A stretch of DNA of 64,000 bases from Burhinus oedicnemus (GCA_008921705.1 VFFE01007765.1:141422-205421); one strand, 5' to 3'; shown: positions 47,412 to 59,669, numbered from the stretch's first letter. The notes: generated by a model not told the origin, from the letters alone. Numbers and translations are program-made.

Positions 47412-50400
47412 TACATTTCAAGAGGAAGCACAAGGACGGCCAGAAATACAACCGGTTCTCTGAACTTCAGCTGAATTATCTGAAGTCCAGAATCTGCACA
47501 TTACATATAACTCTAAAGCATAATTTGTAAATACCTGGGCATGGTTGTGCTGCTTTCTCACACACTGGGTTGGGCAGTAATTCAGACAGTGCAGATTGTC
47601 CTTCCCTGACTTGGGGCAGGTGCCTGCAGGACCTACCCTGGTGGGAAAGCTTAGAGTGCTGGCAAAGGTGCCTTAGGACAACCATGGTCTTCCACTGCTG
47701 GGTAAGGAGGAGGAGCAGCTCATGCAGGCTCCAGTGGGTGCGGGGATGGGGTTCACAGCCACTGTCATGTTGTGGATCGTTACTCAAAACCGTGTTCCTC
47801 TTGTGGCGGCCATCTCCATTCCCAACCCTCCAAGCCCACAACACACCTGCACACCTGGCTGGGGTGGCAGCGAACAAGGAGAAAAACTGCATCCAAGAAG
47901 CCGTAGGGAAGAGGGTCTGCACTGAGAGACAGGGGACAAAATCCATTTGCTCCCTCTTCATTTCATTTTGGAGAAAGAGTAGGAAAAATACCCAGAAGAA
48001 GCTATAAAGATTTGTGAGAGGTCTTCTCTGAAAGAAACCCTAAGAAACCATAGGTGAAGTGGAGAAGCTGCATCAGTGGAAGCAGAAGTGAAAGAGCAGT
48101 GCTGTGCTTGCACTCAGCAAGAGATAGGCAAGGAGATAGCTGGTGAAGGTTAACGGGGGTTGGTGGAGCTACTCTGTCCAAAATCTACGTTCAAGGAACA
48201 GAGGCAAAGGCATCCAAATGAGGACAGTAAAGAGACAGAATTGCTTCCAGGAGCTGGAGCCCACAGCGACTGCATTAGGACTGTTTGGGCATCATTTGAA
48301 ACGAGGAGGAAGCTGAAGCTGTTTCCTGGAGCTTGGCACAGGGGGCTTCATCACGCTCACTCAGCCCCCGCAGAGGGATGGGAGACAGGGACTGAGCAGA
48401 TGGGTGCTGCCTTGCCTGTCACGTCTCTCAACGCAATTACTGCTGGGGCTGAGCGCTGCCTACCTGGGCAAAAACGCTGCCGAGGGAGAACGACGAGTCA
48501 GGAGCCCTGCCAAGATGGGGTGGGGTTTGAACCTAACCCAAGCAGGGAGGTGGACAGGGTGATGGGCTGATAGGGATGGCAAATCACGGCCTTAGGGTGA
48601 GCAGAAAAGGGTGACGGGGCAGAGGGAGGAGAGGCAGAAAGAACCGTCCCATAGGTCTCACAGCGTGCACATATCGCTCCCGCTCAGAGCTGGCAGTGGG
48701 CAGAAGCAGAGAGATACTGGCTGTGGTGGTGGATACCGGGCTGTGGAGCTTGGAGAGCCTCGGTGCCTTGAGCTCCTCTGGGCAAAGCATCGCCTGGGGT
48801 CCCTCTGCGCTGGCGGGGGAGGTCTGCCCCTCCCCGGCAGCAGGCGAAATGAGCTAACGGGGTTCGCAAAACGCAGCTTTGCACCTGGTGCCGAGAAGCT
48901 GCGAGCACGAGCACTGGTGGGCTTTGTGCAACTAATGGCCATATCTGCGGAGAAGACACACTCCGCAGACTGCCGCCCGCCGTTCCTGGCCGCCAGGCTG
49001 AAAAGCACTTCCACAAAACAGTTAATGTGTGCGTACCGAGCACTTCCTGAGCAGTTGCTGAGTACAGGAGATCGGTTATGCAAGCTGTTCCTTCAGTTAT
49101 AATCTGATTTCCTCCCTCTGCTCTTAATAAATCTGATTTTTATTAGATCTTTTGAGTCCTAGGCAGCTTGGGAATTTCACATAGATTTTCCAGGAAAAGA
49201 AAGACCTCTGAAAGGAGGTATGAAATAAAAAATAGAAAGGGGCTCTGGAGATATTCAGGCAGCAATTCCCAGCTGAAAGAGCACAGGACACAGGTCCTTT
49301 TCTTCAGAATGTTGTTTTCAGGGCAAAGGGCTGCTGGAAATAGCTATTGTTGACTCTGGCTGAGAACACTAAGGGGTAAGAGGTATCGCTGCTTGTCAGA
49401 AACAGCAACGGCAGGGTGAGTTAAAAAGGGAAGGCTGATGTGATGGGGATTGCAGGGGGTTACGTAGCCCCTTTGTGGATCTGCGTGGCTGGCTGCTGCT
49501 GCCTTAGGGCAGGTCTTGCCATTTATTAGGGGTGATTCCCCTCACGCTGCCTTTGGTAGGCTGCACCCCCAGTCATCTTGCTGTTTATGTCCCATCACCC
49601 ACATGTTTGCACCAGATTTGACGTCAACTCCCAGATCTGATCGCAGCTGAATTTACACCAGACACTCGGCAGAGCTCTAGCTAAGGAAGTTTTTCACTTG
49701 AAGTAAGCTATCACAGCTCGTAGGCCATTGCAGGTGGTGAGCAAGCAACGCAGGGCTTGCCAAAAAATGGCATACCACAGGGTCAGCACAAGGCCACCTT
49801 TGACAGCTGGGAAGAGGCAACAGTTTCCAGCTTCTGCTGATTTCCTATGGTATATTTGAACTCTACTTTGGGAAAGAAACCAGTCTGGCACACTACTTCA
49901 GAAAGGCTACTGAGCCCTGATCTGCTAGGACTACTATTTCACTTTTTCTTGGAAGCTTTAACTACTCCGAGACACTGGAATCAGGATGGTGGGAAGGGTT
50001 TGGGGTTTTTGATGTAGGTTTTTTTTACCTGTTACTTTCCACTTTGAGTTATTTGCTGAGGGCAAGTCTTTAATAGCACGGAATCGGCATGTTTCAGGCT
50101 CTCAGTTGGTACCAGTACATTTTGCTCCTGGTTGTGGGGCTTCTTAAGACCAAAATGTATCGGTGCTTCAGTCTTGCATTGATATGAATCTTGTGCTTCA
50201 CAAATGCTGATTTGCAGGAAATCACAGAAACCCCCAAAGCCATGCCATTACAAGGGACTCAAGGAGCTGCTTTAATGGGTCATGAGGATCACCCGGAGTT
50301 TCTCAGCCACTGAAGCTGGGACAAGCCCTGACTCAAGGAGATCTCAGCAGGGATGTAACTGGTGGTGCCCAGGTATCTCCTGCTCAGTCTAGATGCCTTA

Positions 50401-52261
50401 AGCAGTCAATCAACTTTCTATCACTACAGTCTGGCCAGGCCTTTAATACCGTCTTAGTTCTTCTTGTCTATTATTTCTGTGTTTCTGGTATGTCCTAGTG
50501 CCTTCACTTTGGACACCATTTCTTCTGTTACACACTATAACTGGGCCCCCAAAAAGCAAATACAGTTGAGCTTCAGCTGACCGGGGTAGAATTGCACGAA
50601 GCTGCGGCTTCCTCCATGGTGTATTACTAAACTACACAACAGTCACAGTTCTGAAATGATCTGTAAAGGTTACCACAATAACAGCAGGATGCCATCTTAT
50701 TTATCTTGCACTTGGATTTTAGAGTTCCCTATCTGAAAGTACATCAAGTCTCTGTGGAGCTCTAACATCAATGTCACGTTCTCTGAAGCAAGGAAAATAT
50801 AATATTTTTACAGTCAGTCTTTAAATCACTTTCTGACAACAAATCAATCTTACAAGAAGCCTTGTTGGTGTTATGAGTAAGAGAAGGAGAGATTTTGAGA
50901 TTAAAGTATAATAATAGTTTGCTGTCTCCACAAATTTGCCCTTTCGTGTATCAAACTATTGCATTCTGCTGCTGAGATCTAATTAAGCCCCACCAATCAG
51001 ATTTATGATGGTGCTAATAGGAAAAAGGATCGTATAATGCTGTTAATATGTATTCTATAATTAACATTAATGGGAGTCGCGTGGTTAAATGCCCCTTGTG
51101 TCACCCTGAAATTGCACCTGTAGGTGCTGTGTTTTTAACTTTGGGGAAGTAGGAATAGATACTGAGCAATTGCCCACCTTAGCAATTAGCGAGGAAGTTG
51201 GAGATGCTTCAGGAATCACACTGCCCCACAACGGTACTTGACCTTCGAGGCCTGTGACAGGAGATGAGTCTTCTCCTGCAACCCTCCATGTGGTCCTGTG
51301 ACACTAGGACGAACCAGGTTGTCGGAGCGGAGCGGGGAAGGTGCCAAGAGCCCCCTGGAAGGGCCGTACTCCATCTCCTGTAATCCCTTGCCCAGCTGCC
51401 TTCTGGAGCCTTCAGTATTTCATGGAGCCAGCTTCTGCAGAATCAGCACTTTGCAGACCCAAACCTTTGGTAATGAGATGCAAAGCCTGTGGAGCCATTT
51501 CTGGCTGAAATACAACTCTGACATTTGGATACTTGTGTCCACTAAAAAAACCTAAGATTTTTTTTTCTTCCGCTCTAGGAGTAGCTTTAGTGGTTAAACC
51601 CAAACAGGCACGTGACATTCTGTGTGCTCTGAATCATCGTTAGTGTTTCACAAAGAGGTATTGCTCTCTCTTGATGCCTGTGGATAACATTTTCCTTAAT
51701 TAAAAAAGTTGTGTTTTACCCCCTCTCTCCAGGGGTGCAATTTATTGCCCAAGTGAAAGGCAATGAAAATCATTAAATCTTAAATCTTAGCCCTGACACA
51801 GAACGCTCCGCTACTTCAACCTTTTCCTCTTCGACCCAAACCGCCCTAAAACCAACCAACCATTCCAGCCCTCTATGTAACTGTTGTGTGTGTTTGCTAC
51901 GTGATGTTTATTTTATTTTTGCAGGTGTAAATGTAAGTTGAGGCCAAATCTGTGGAACTTACAAGAACTAGAGATGCAAACAGGAACTGCAAAGTGATAT
52001 GTGCTGAGTGACGAGAACTCAGAGTAAAACAGGATATTAATTGTAAGAAACGTGAAGTCCTAATTTCTCCCCAGCTCCCCAAATAGAAAGAGAGTGGAAA
52101 TAAATGCTTCAAAGTAGGATATTCTCGGTGAATTAGAGTGAGTGTTTTCATTTTATCTTCCTAATAATGATTTAAGATGACTTTTGCATGAATTTAAGCA
52201 CTATAAAGAAATGAAAGCCTGGGAGGAAGATGGTTCTGAGGAAGATTTCCATGTTAAAATA

Positions 52262-52375
52262 TTGAGAATGATTTTCAAAAGCATTTAAGTGACTTATAGC
52301 CTACATCGCCTGAACTTAAACTCTTAAGAGAAAACATTTTAAAGGTGCCTGGGAGTGCAATTACGCTTTACAGCT
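52262..52375. repeat. Ancient MITE-like element
   Basis: GATTTTCAAAAGCATTTAAG TGACTTATAGCCTAC, then AAACATTTTAAAGGTGCCTG GGAG, resembles an old reptile/bird repeat (GATTTTCAAAAGCACTTAAGTGACTTAGGAGCC). The family is not named. Confidence 0.5.
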
Positions 52376-53471
52376 TGAGCAGTCCTCACCGTTCCCTTCC
52401 CTTTTTGTTTAGACTCCAGTCAAAGCCCCTTCCTCTGTGCTGTGCACCAGCTTTCAACCTATCAGACCCTGCGCGGGGCGAGTTCAAACACTTAAACCAA
52501 CAAAATAAGCATTTTTTTCCCTTCAGGTTAGCAAGTTGAGGCAGCTTAGCAAAGGATCCAGCCACTGCCAGAACTTGTACGAGGGAAGGATGAAAGGACA
52601 GCTGGGTCAGCTCTCCAATCTGACCTCCTGCAATGTGTAACTTCACCCAAGGGGTACAGAAATCAAATATCATTTTCAAAAATTACATTAGGAACTAAAT
52701 ACAGACTTTATTTTATTTTTCCACCAAGCCTTTGGCTCTTTAAAGCTCAGGTCCTCTGGGCAACGAGACTCCTTATCCTCAAGAATGCATTAGATCTCTC
52801 TCTGCTGTTATGCAAGTATTATGCCATCTCCCCACGAACTCCAGGGCACCCTCTTGCTCTCTCTCACAGACACCACGTCAGCTCTGCAACTGTTCACCAC
52901 AAACGAGCCCAGCGATGCAGGTGAGGCCACTGACACCCGTGCCAGGACCAAGGGGCTGTGGGGATGCCCCAGGCAGGGCTCAGGGCCCCTTCTTTATGCA
53001 AAAGGTGTCTGGAGCCTCCAGTCCGGCCCCAACTCCCGCCTGAATGCCTTAATCTGTTATTATACCCCAAAACCTGAAATCCACCGAGCGCTTCTCCCCC
53101 CACGGAGCTCTTTTTCGGTTTACAGGTGACGCTCGGTGGGAAGCTGCTCCGGCACTTGCTTCGCAGGACCAACGCTCAACCACATCCCCCACCGCATCCC
53201 CTCTCCACGCACAATCCAGCCGCCCGGGCCCGTGAAGCGCTTCTCCCCCGACGGTGGGCTCGGCCCGTGGGGGGCAGCCGCTCCGCCGCCCGGGAACGGC
53301 GGGGCTAAAGGCGCCTCCCCGCAGCCTGACGGCGCCCGACCCCCCAGGCTGCGGCCTGTGGGGACAGCCCGGGCCCGGTCTCCCCTCCCGGCGGAACGGA
53401 ACCGGCCAGGCCAGGCCAGGCCCGACCGCTCCCGCCTCGCCCAGCGACCCACAACCGCCCCGCCCCGTGCT

Positions 53472-53494
53472 ACCGGAAGCGCCGACCCGGAAGA
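53472..53494 (+). promoter_or_regulatory. Tandem ETS (NRF-2/GABP-type) sites
   Basis: ACCGGAAGC at 53472-53480 and CCCGGAAGA at 53486-53494 carry the CCGGAAG ETS core in the same orientation, with the GGAA cores 14 bp apart. Paired sites of this kind bind GABPA/GABPB (NRF-2) and are known from many nuclear genes for cytochrome oxidase and its assembly. They lie just upstream of the first ATG cluster, where a TATA-less start site would be expected. Confidence 0.65.
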
Positions 53495-53506
53495 CGTTTA
53501 GAGGTC

Positions 53507-53539
53507 ATGCCGGGCAAGATGGCAGCGCCCATGCCGTGA
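53507..53539 (+). CDS. Upstream ORF (10 codons) in the COX10 5' leader
   Basis: ATG at 53507 opens a ten-codon frame (MPGKMAAPMP) that ends at TGA 53537-53539. Two further in-frame ATGs lie at 53519 and 53531. The COX10 start follows 32 nt after the stop, in another frame. If transcription starts upstream of 53507 this uORF could dampen translation; if it starts within it, shorter versions would remain. The ATG at 53519 is part of a CAAGATGGCAGC word resembling a YY1 site, so selection may be on DNA binding and not on the peptide. Confidence 0.4.
   Translation: MPGKMAAPMP
53515..53526 (+). promoter_or_regulatory. YY1-like motif
   Basis: CAAGATGGCAGC is close to the YY1 consensus (AAGATGGCGGC). 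It lies some 25 bp downstream of the ETS pair, a position typical for YY1 just downstream of start sites in TATA-less promoters. Confidence 0.5.
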
Positions 53540-53571
53540 GGGGAGAGGGCGGCGGGAGCAGCGCTGCAGCC

Positions 53572-53614
53572 ATGAGCGCTGCCCGCCGCTGCAGCCCGCC
53601 CCGGGCGCTGGCAG
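53572..53614 (+). CDS. COX10: COX10 coding exon 1
   Basis: Encodes MSAARRCSPPRALA plus the first base of a Gly codon. The donor is GCAG|GTACCG. It is rich in Arg and Ala, consistent with the start of a mitochondrial presequence, and equal in length to the human first-exon peptide as I recall it. Confidence 0.85.
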
Positions 53615-56353
53615 GTACCGCCGCCCGCGGGGCAGCGAGGCCCCGGCGGGGTCTGGGGGTGGAGGGGAGCAGCGGCCGGCGCTGGGCGGGGCGGCCGGCG
53701 GGGCGGGCAGGGCCGGGGCCGGGCCGGTTCGATCCCCGGACTGTGAGTAGTCGCTGGGGCCGCTCTGTGTAGCGATATACTGAGCCTGTATATCTCTGTA
53801 AATGTCCCCCGGTATAGGGATATAGGTGTCGTGTCACACAGGAGTGTCCTCTTGATGCACTTGACTTCGGTGCTGCCCTACGTCAGCTGTTTCCTTCTCA
53901 CTGCTGCTTGTGCCATTTTGCCAAGATGATTTTATTTATAGCAGGTAGAGATAGTCATGGAAGAAGAAACAAAAAAATGCATCTCTGGGGAGCTGGGAGA
54001 TTTGGAAGAATCCCCCCAAACTGTCAGGGCAAGCCTGCACTTTCAGTTCTCTCATCTGGAGCCTGCAAACATGTTTCTCCCCACCGAGCAGCCCTGGTTC
54101 CCGTTTGGGGGGTGTCTTGTGTCGCAGCTGGCGATAGACATTGGCGTCTGAATTAGAAGCAAAGTCAGTGGCAGAGAGGGAACTGGAATCTAATGTTCTA
54201 ATTTTTTCTTTAAATAGGATTATTTGTCTGGCACCTGAAGAACACTGGAATACGGCAGGTACCATGCCAGTTTGTTCATCTGTGCCGCGTAGCCAATGCC
54301 AGATTCATTACATTTCAGTACTTTAACTTTCTCAAACGAATGGTAAGTCAGGGATTGTATTTATCCCATCTTTCTCATTCTTTAATTCATTTTGTCCCAT
54401 ATGATGAGTCACAATGGAGATTAGTTGATAAAAATAGTATTTTTCATATCTACCAAGCTCAGGCAATTCCTAGTGTCTCCTTTTCTGCATCGCATCAAAG
54501 TTAAGCACTTGGGATCTAAAACGCTTGAGGCTGGAGGAGACCCACTGTGGCAAGAACGGTGCCTTGTGCTGCAGTGTGCCCTCTACCTGACCAGGGGCTT
54601 TCTGTGCCTTTGAAGTGGAGCGCTCGTCTTGCGTTGAGAAACGTGAAATTAAATTATTTTCAAAGTTGTTATTTGTTAAAATGCCAATAAGGAAATAAAA
54701 TCTTGGCTAGCAGTCATACAAGTGATAGATAGAACTCACATTTGGAGATATTGTGTTCTGACTGAAGAGTTAATCAGTTAACTTGAATCAAGACTCCTGA
54801 GTTCGTTAACTTAATGGGTTACATTCTATAGTCTGCTGTTAGTTTTAGGTATTAGAAGAGCTGTAACTGTCATTCAAACCCTTGAAATTGTATCTTCTTC
54901 TTTGATGAGTTGTACCGCATGTAAGAGGACAGTAGTAAAAGATGTATTTTGCTCTTCCTGAGTTGTGTCCTGGTCGATGTAATTTGGAGCTATATCCATG
55001 AAATATGGATAAGACTAAGTCTCATAGCTAATGACCACAAGAAGTGTGTATGGCTGTTGGTAATTTTTGAGCTTCAGTCCTGTATGAAGCAAGAGATGGG
55101 GCTCTCTTCCACGCTTCTCGGGATTGTCAGTGCTTCTCAAATCCCTTTCCCCCCACCCCGCACTGGCATTGATTTGAGCTGTATTCACATCACGCATTCA
55201 GAGCTGAAAATTTTCAGATCTTTCTTCCTCATAGTTATTAATGTGTACTTTAAACCATGATAGTTAAACGCTCAGTCTTTTTATGCCTGTCTCATGTGCT
55301 TGAAATATACAGAATATTTTGGGAAAGGAAATGGAAAGATAGGACAAGCTAAATGCTCTTTTTCTTATTCTGTGTTTTATTGTGTCAGAGTTCTAAAAGA
55401 GATGAAACAACTGTCTCCTAACTTCCTTTTCAGTATATGTTCATGTGAACTCCTGTTGAAAATTAAGTCTAGTAAATTAGCATAAAGTTTGGGATAAGTA
55501 GTAATAGCCTAATGTTGGAGGTGATTTTATATCATAGGAGATAGATTGTATTTTCTGGTATTTTTCTGTTTGGTTTTTTTTCATATCTTAAAGACACAAC
55601 AAGTTTAATGCTTATATTTGGAGACTGGAGTTGTTATGGGCACACGTGTATCTCTTTATATAAAGGTGAATTGGTTGGCTGTAAATCAAATGGTATTATC
55701 TGGTAGTTGTGAATATGAGTAGAGTTTGGTGTTGAAACTACAAGGGAGGAAATAGTTTTATGCAGAAACGGTTCCTCAAGCTTAAGTAAACATTATTGAT
55801 GCGGTTGTGAAATGAAAAGCTGCCTTTGTAGTATCTTGTCCAACTTCAGACACTTTTTTACATGTGAAATAAGTGTTTGAAATTCAGGCTAACTCAGTCC
55901 TGTCATCATAGGAAGTAATTTTCTTAACAATAAGAATAATATAACAATATAATTGATGTTGTTAATAACCTGAAATGGACAGAAATATCTTCTTAACTAT
56001 TAATTTTAACATTTCTCATTCGATTTAGTATGTAACTCAACACAACAAAGACCTCAGCCAACGAGCCAAACCTAAGTCAGATTCAGTAGCATCTCCTTTT
56101 CGCGAGCTTCAGCAATTGGATCAAGAAAAAAAGGTTATACACAAGATTAGACCAATTTCACCTGTCCATCAACCTTTGTCTGAGACATCAAGCAGGAATG
56201 AGTTGAGAGAAATGAAGTCAGCTGCAGAAGCTGAAGGCTCAGTCACACCAGTAAGAGCAGAATCCAAAGAAGACAGACAATGGAAAGAAATGAAGCTACG
56301 GCTGGATGATTTGCCAGGAATTTTGGCACGCTTGTCCAAAATTAAGCTTACAG
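53572..56353 (+). CDS. COX10: COX10, protohaem IX farnesyltransferase (haem O synthase), 5' part: exons 1-3
   Basis: COX10 transfers a farnesyl group to haem B to make haem O, the precursor of haem A in cytochrome c oxidase, in the mitochondrial inner membrane. The joined exons (53572-53614, 54218-54342, 56029-56353) give 164 residues. Exon junctions fall where I recall them in human COX10. Conserved blocks are ITFQYFNFLKRMYVTQ (about residues 45-60), VASPF, and WKEMKLRLDDLPGILARLSK near the end. Residues 1-56 contain no Asp or Glu and many Arg/Lys, as expected for a mitochondrial targeting sequence. The middle of exon 3 is a variable linker. The ATG at 53572 is chosen because it gives a 15-residue first-exon peptide like human; the upstream ATGs form a closed uORF. 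The membrane-spanning UbiA-type prenyltransferase domain is encoded beyond 64000, so the gene is partial only because of the window. Confidence 0.93.
53615..54217 (+). other. COX10: COX10 intron 1
   Basis: Intron of 603 bp. Its 5' third is still CpG island. It ends with a pyrimidine-rich tract and TTTAAATAG before exon 2. The ORFs seen in it are unsupported. Confidence 0.85.
54218..54342 (+). CDS. COX10: COX10 coding exon 2
   Basis: 125 bp from acceptor TTTAAATAG| to donor ATG|GTAAGTC. With the leftover base of exon 1 it encodes a Gly codon and then 41 residues ending FNFLKRM. The residues VWHL, FVHLCR and ITFQYF align with human VWYL, FLHLLR and ITFQHF. It ends in phase 0. Confidence 0.93.
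54343..56028 (+). other. COX10: COX10 intron 2
   Basis: Intron of 1,686 bp, AT-rich, bounded by GTAAGTC and CGATTTAG. No repeat or internal gene recognised. Confidence 0.9.
56029..56353 (+). CDS. COX10: COX10 coding exon 3
   Basis: 325 bp from acceptor CGATTTAG| to donor TTACAG|GTACTA. It encodes 108 residues plus one base. It begins YVTQHNKDLSQRAKP, passes through a hydrophilic, poorly conserved linker, and ends with the strongly conserved DDLPGILARLSKIKLT that leads into the prenyltransferase domain. The frame continues without a stop into the intron for a few codons, which is not expected to be used. Confidence 0.95.
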
Positions 56354-59300
56354 GTACTACTGGTCATTTTTTCAGTTCTGTGCACCCTGTTTGATATCAG
56401 AGTTCTTTAGCATTTTACTGGTATGGTGTAGGCTTTTGTGCGATAATTCCCATTTTACTGACACAAGGTACCTAGGTTAATTCCATCAAATGTGTGCAGA
56501 GAAACATTGTTTTATGGAAGCACTTAATAGTTTTCCCATTGAATTGGTTTAAAAACAGTGAGGAGGTGCTCGCATTGCTAGCTTTTGGGAATCCTACACA
56601 AGCGTTAGTACAAAAAATATGGTGAAACTGGATTAGGAAGTGATTTACAAGCATTGCGTTAAGTATTTAAAGTAGTTGTGCTTAGGTTTACTAATGTTCT
56701 GGCTTATTTACTTACCTTTCACTTTAGTAATGCTTATTGTGAAATTAGTATTAAAAGTACCAACAAAAGATAATCCAAATAATTTCGTATCTTATAAAGG
56801 AAAATGTTTGTGTGTGACCAATTCAGTTTTCTAACATAAGGTATAATTTACTTCTCTAGTCAATGATAGCGTTGTATTTTCAAACCAGCAGTTTGCCTGG
56901 TAGCCTAACTACATTTTCCCTTATTCTAATGGTAATACTTAAAAACTATAAATTACTTCTTTGCCAATAGGTAGTGCTATATATACTTTTACGTCTAAGG
57001 AAACTAATGTTCTGACCAAAGCCTTACATCTTGTCTGTGTCAGGGCCAAGAACAGAAATATAATTTCCTAAGTCCCTACTGTGGTGGTCTCTCCAGTGGG
57101 TGAAATAAATTCTTGATAATAAAACTGTTGTTCTTTGCCATAACAATTTGTTATAATAAAAAATCCTGAATTCAGTTTACTTTTTGAAACTATTTGTCTT
57201 GCAATATATACGTGTTCATTGTTTGCTTCTCCATGGAAAAATTGTACCGACCACATACAGTGTACAACGGTCATCTAAATTTTTCTCTAATAAAAAGCTT
57301 TATAGTTCTCAGTGTTGATGAGACATCTCATGTCTTGGACTTGGCAAAACTGATCTTGTCTGTATGTCCAAATGTTCTTCCTCATTATTTTTTAAAAACC
57401 TCAAGGCATTTAGTTTGTGCTGGTTGGGTCAGTAGACTTGAGGGATGAAAAGCACGTCTTTTGATACTTTACCATGTAACTTTTACGCATTAGCCTTGAC
57501 AAATTTCAAATTTAGATATATAAAACCTCTTACTGGCACGTTCAGCAGTTAGCAGGTTTATAGTACTTCGAAGTTGCAACAGCTTTGTGGCCCATACAAC
57601 CTCAATTAGTGCCTCTTCTTTCTGCACAATGTGGGTCTTGTCTTTTTCTCCCCCATGCTGTTCGGTTTTAGTAGTACTTTGTTTCTGTTGGGCCCAGCAT
57701 GGATAACTTAAGTGCTATATGAACAATTAGCTCTTCTGGCATATTTTCAATTAGGTGATTTTATTTAAGTGGCTCTTTTATGTGAACTTGAAAGATGGCT
57801 AGTTACTGAAGTAGGATTAAATTTTAAAAATCTCAATAGATCCAGAAATTAAAAGTTAAAACAAAATGATTAAGTGATCACCTTAAAAAGGAGAGGGAGA
57901 GAACGAACTGTTGTTGCTGATAGTCCTTATGGGTAAGCTCAGTGTTAGTACTACATCTGAGTATTACTGGTGCTCCTCAAAATGGGAGTTTCAAGAATGA
58001 CACCAAGATGGAAGGGTGTCATTTTCTAGAGAAAATAATTTTGTGCGATACTTCTGTTGTGTGGCCTCACTGTTGCTGCCGAACTTTTCAACAGGTTGTA
58101 GCAGGCTCTTGTTTAACTGCAGCAGGCAATGCTGACAGGCAAGAAAGTAGCACTCTCATTTTCAAATAGGGGGTTGCTTGAAACCTGGAGAAGGCAATGG
58201 TTACAGAATTTCATTGGCTTCACGATTGTCTGTTGTTTTGTATGAGTTTGCATTTTGAGATGTACTGTTCTTGATGCAAGGTAAGTGTAGTAAATTTTGT
58301 ACCTGTTGAGAAGGTATAGAGAAAACACCTTACTCTCTCTTCTCGTTGTAATCTTTATGTATTTGGTGGGGAAGATGGTCTGGGGTGGGGAGATTTTATT
58401 AGAAGTAGAAAGTGTAAAAGAATAAATTGGATGAAGAGGGGTTTGTAGGAGGAGAGTTCTGTTGTTGGTCTTTACTGGTCATAGGATAGTGTAGGAGATG
58501 AGCAGGAAAAATACTGGGTGTAGTGTGTGGAGCAAGGAACTAGAACTAGCTTTTTCCCAACTTGTGTAATCATTTAGACATTATATATTCTGTAAAGAAT
58601 ATGGTGGTGTAGTTCTTTGATTTTATTTTTTTTAAAAGAAAAATAAATTCTCTGAGGTCAGTTTTTAAGTTACAAATGACACACAACTCCATTCCTTTCA
58701 CCCATGGAGTTCTGATAGATCTCATATCCTGTGTGTTTTTCTTGGCAGACTCTTTATTTATACTTTTTAGAGTATGAAATAACAAAAAAACAAACTCTGC
58801 ATTATGCTAAAATGGGACTTCCTTATGCCCACCTCTTTTCCTGCTGCTCAAGTAAAGAGAATGTTTGTTTGTATTCTGAACTGTAATTCACCTTTGAAAG
58901 GAAATGAGTTTAGCGATTAGCATACCCTCCTGCTTCATGTAAACTGCAGCTCTTGTGACTCTGCCGTTAGAAGCTCTGCCTTACCAACAGGAAAAGAGTT
59001 TTGTTTATATTCTTTTGCCACAGAAAACAATCAGGGAACTTTTAATCACTTGTCGCATAATCTGCCTTTTTGGGTTCAATTTCCATCCTTTCCTTTCTCT
59101 GTGGTGTTCTCTGTTGGCTGCTGTCTGAACAGCTGTGTCTCACCATCGAGGCACTCGGAAAGCTAATGCATCTGTCTGATAAGTTTTCAGAATTGTAAAT
59201 GTCATTGTTTTCAACTTTATCCTAAAGTTCATGTGTAGCTGAAAATAGGAAAGAGAGACGTGAGGGTATGGTAAAAGGAGGAAATTCTAATGATTTGTAA

Positions 59301-59669
59301 TGCAAACACATTAAGAATTTCAGGTTGTCACATCTTAAATTTAACTTCAAGTTTACATTTAAGTAATGTTTTCCCTAGTGATCACAGATGAAAACTAAGA
59401 TGAGCTATGTGCAAGAACACAGGAAAATTAAACATCACTTTTTAATTTGGGGGAAGTGTGATGAAGGCACAATGTGAAAAATGCTGAGTGTTCTCATTGG
59501 ATATTTCTCTATGGTTTCTGAATGTTTCCTCGTTGCTCCTGTAGTAAAGGATGTCTTCACATTGGTCTTTTGGTGAGGACAAGCTAGGTATGTAGCACCT
59601 GTCTGAGAAGTGCATGTATCAACGTGGGTCAGATGTAAACTTAACTGCTAATTTCTAAACAGCTGTAGA

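Larger units (their letters stand above)
36480..53129. other. Intergenic sequence upstream of COX10
   Basis: About 16.6 kb without a supported gene. It contains old SINE pieces (about 39.9-40.2, 42.4-42.5 and 43.5 kb), MITE-like palindromes (about 38.75, 47.37 and 52.3 kb), a C12 run at 43.73 kb and several ORFs of 120-203 codons that lack known motifs. AT-rich blocks at 37,860-38,220, 41,780-42,060 and 50,880-51,090 have TTAATTA-type words and may be regulatory. In human the corresponding interval upstream of COX10 is also gene-poor, which agrees with what is seen. Confidence 0.6.
53130..53760. promoter_or_regulatory. CpG-island promoter of COX10
   Basis: GC content and CpG frequency rise sharply compared with the flanks (many GGCG, CCGG and GCCC words). 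There is no TATA box near the first exon. The island covers the presumed start site, the first coding exon and the start of intron 1, as expected for a housekeeping mitochondrial gene. CpG promoters are often bidirectional and human COX10 has a divergent antisense transcript, but no antisense exon can be shown here. Confidence 0.8.

Noticed and set aside
47476..48007. Overlapping ORFs of 161 (minus) and 145 (plus) codons
   Set aside because: Open on both strands over the same bases with no motif. Neither can be preferred and both are probably chance.
48584..49102. Cluster of 119-163-codon ORFs on both strands
   Set aside because: Locally high GC removes stop codons in several frames, and no product is recognisable.
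53254..53772. 172-codon plus-strand ORF over the CpG island
   Set aside because: A GC-rich frame without stops. It overlaps COX10 exon 1 in another frame and crosses its splice donor.
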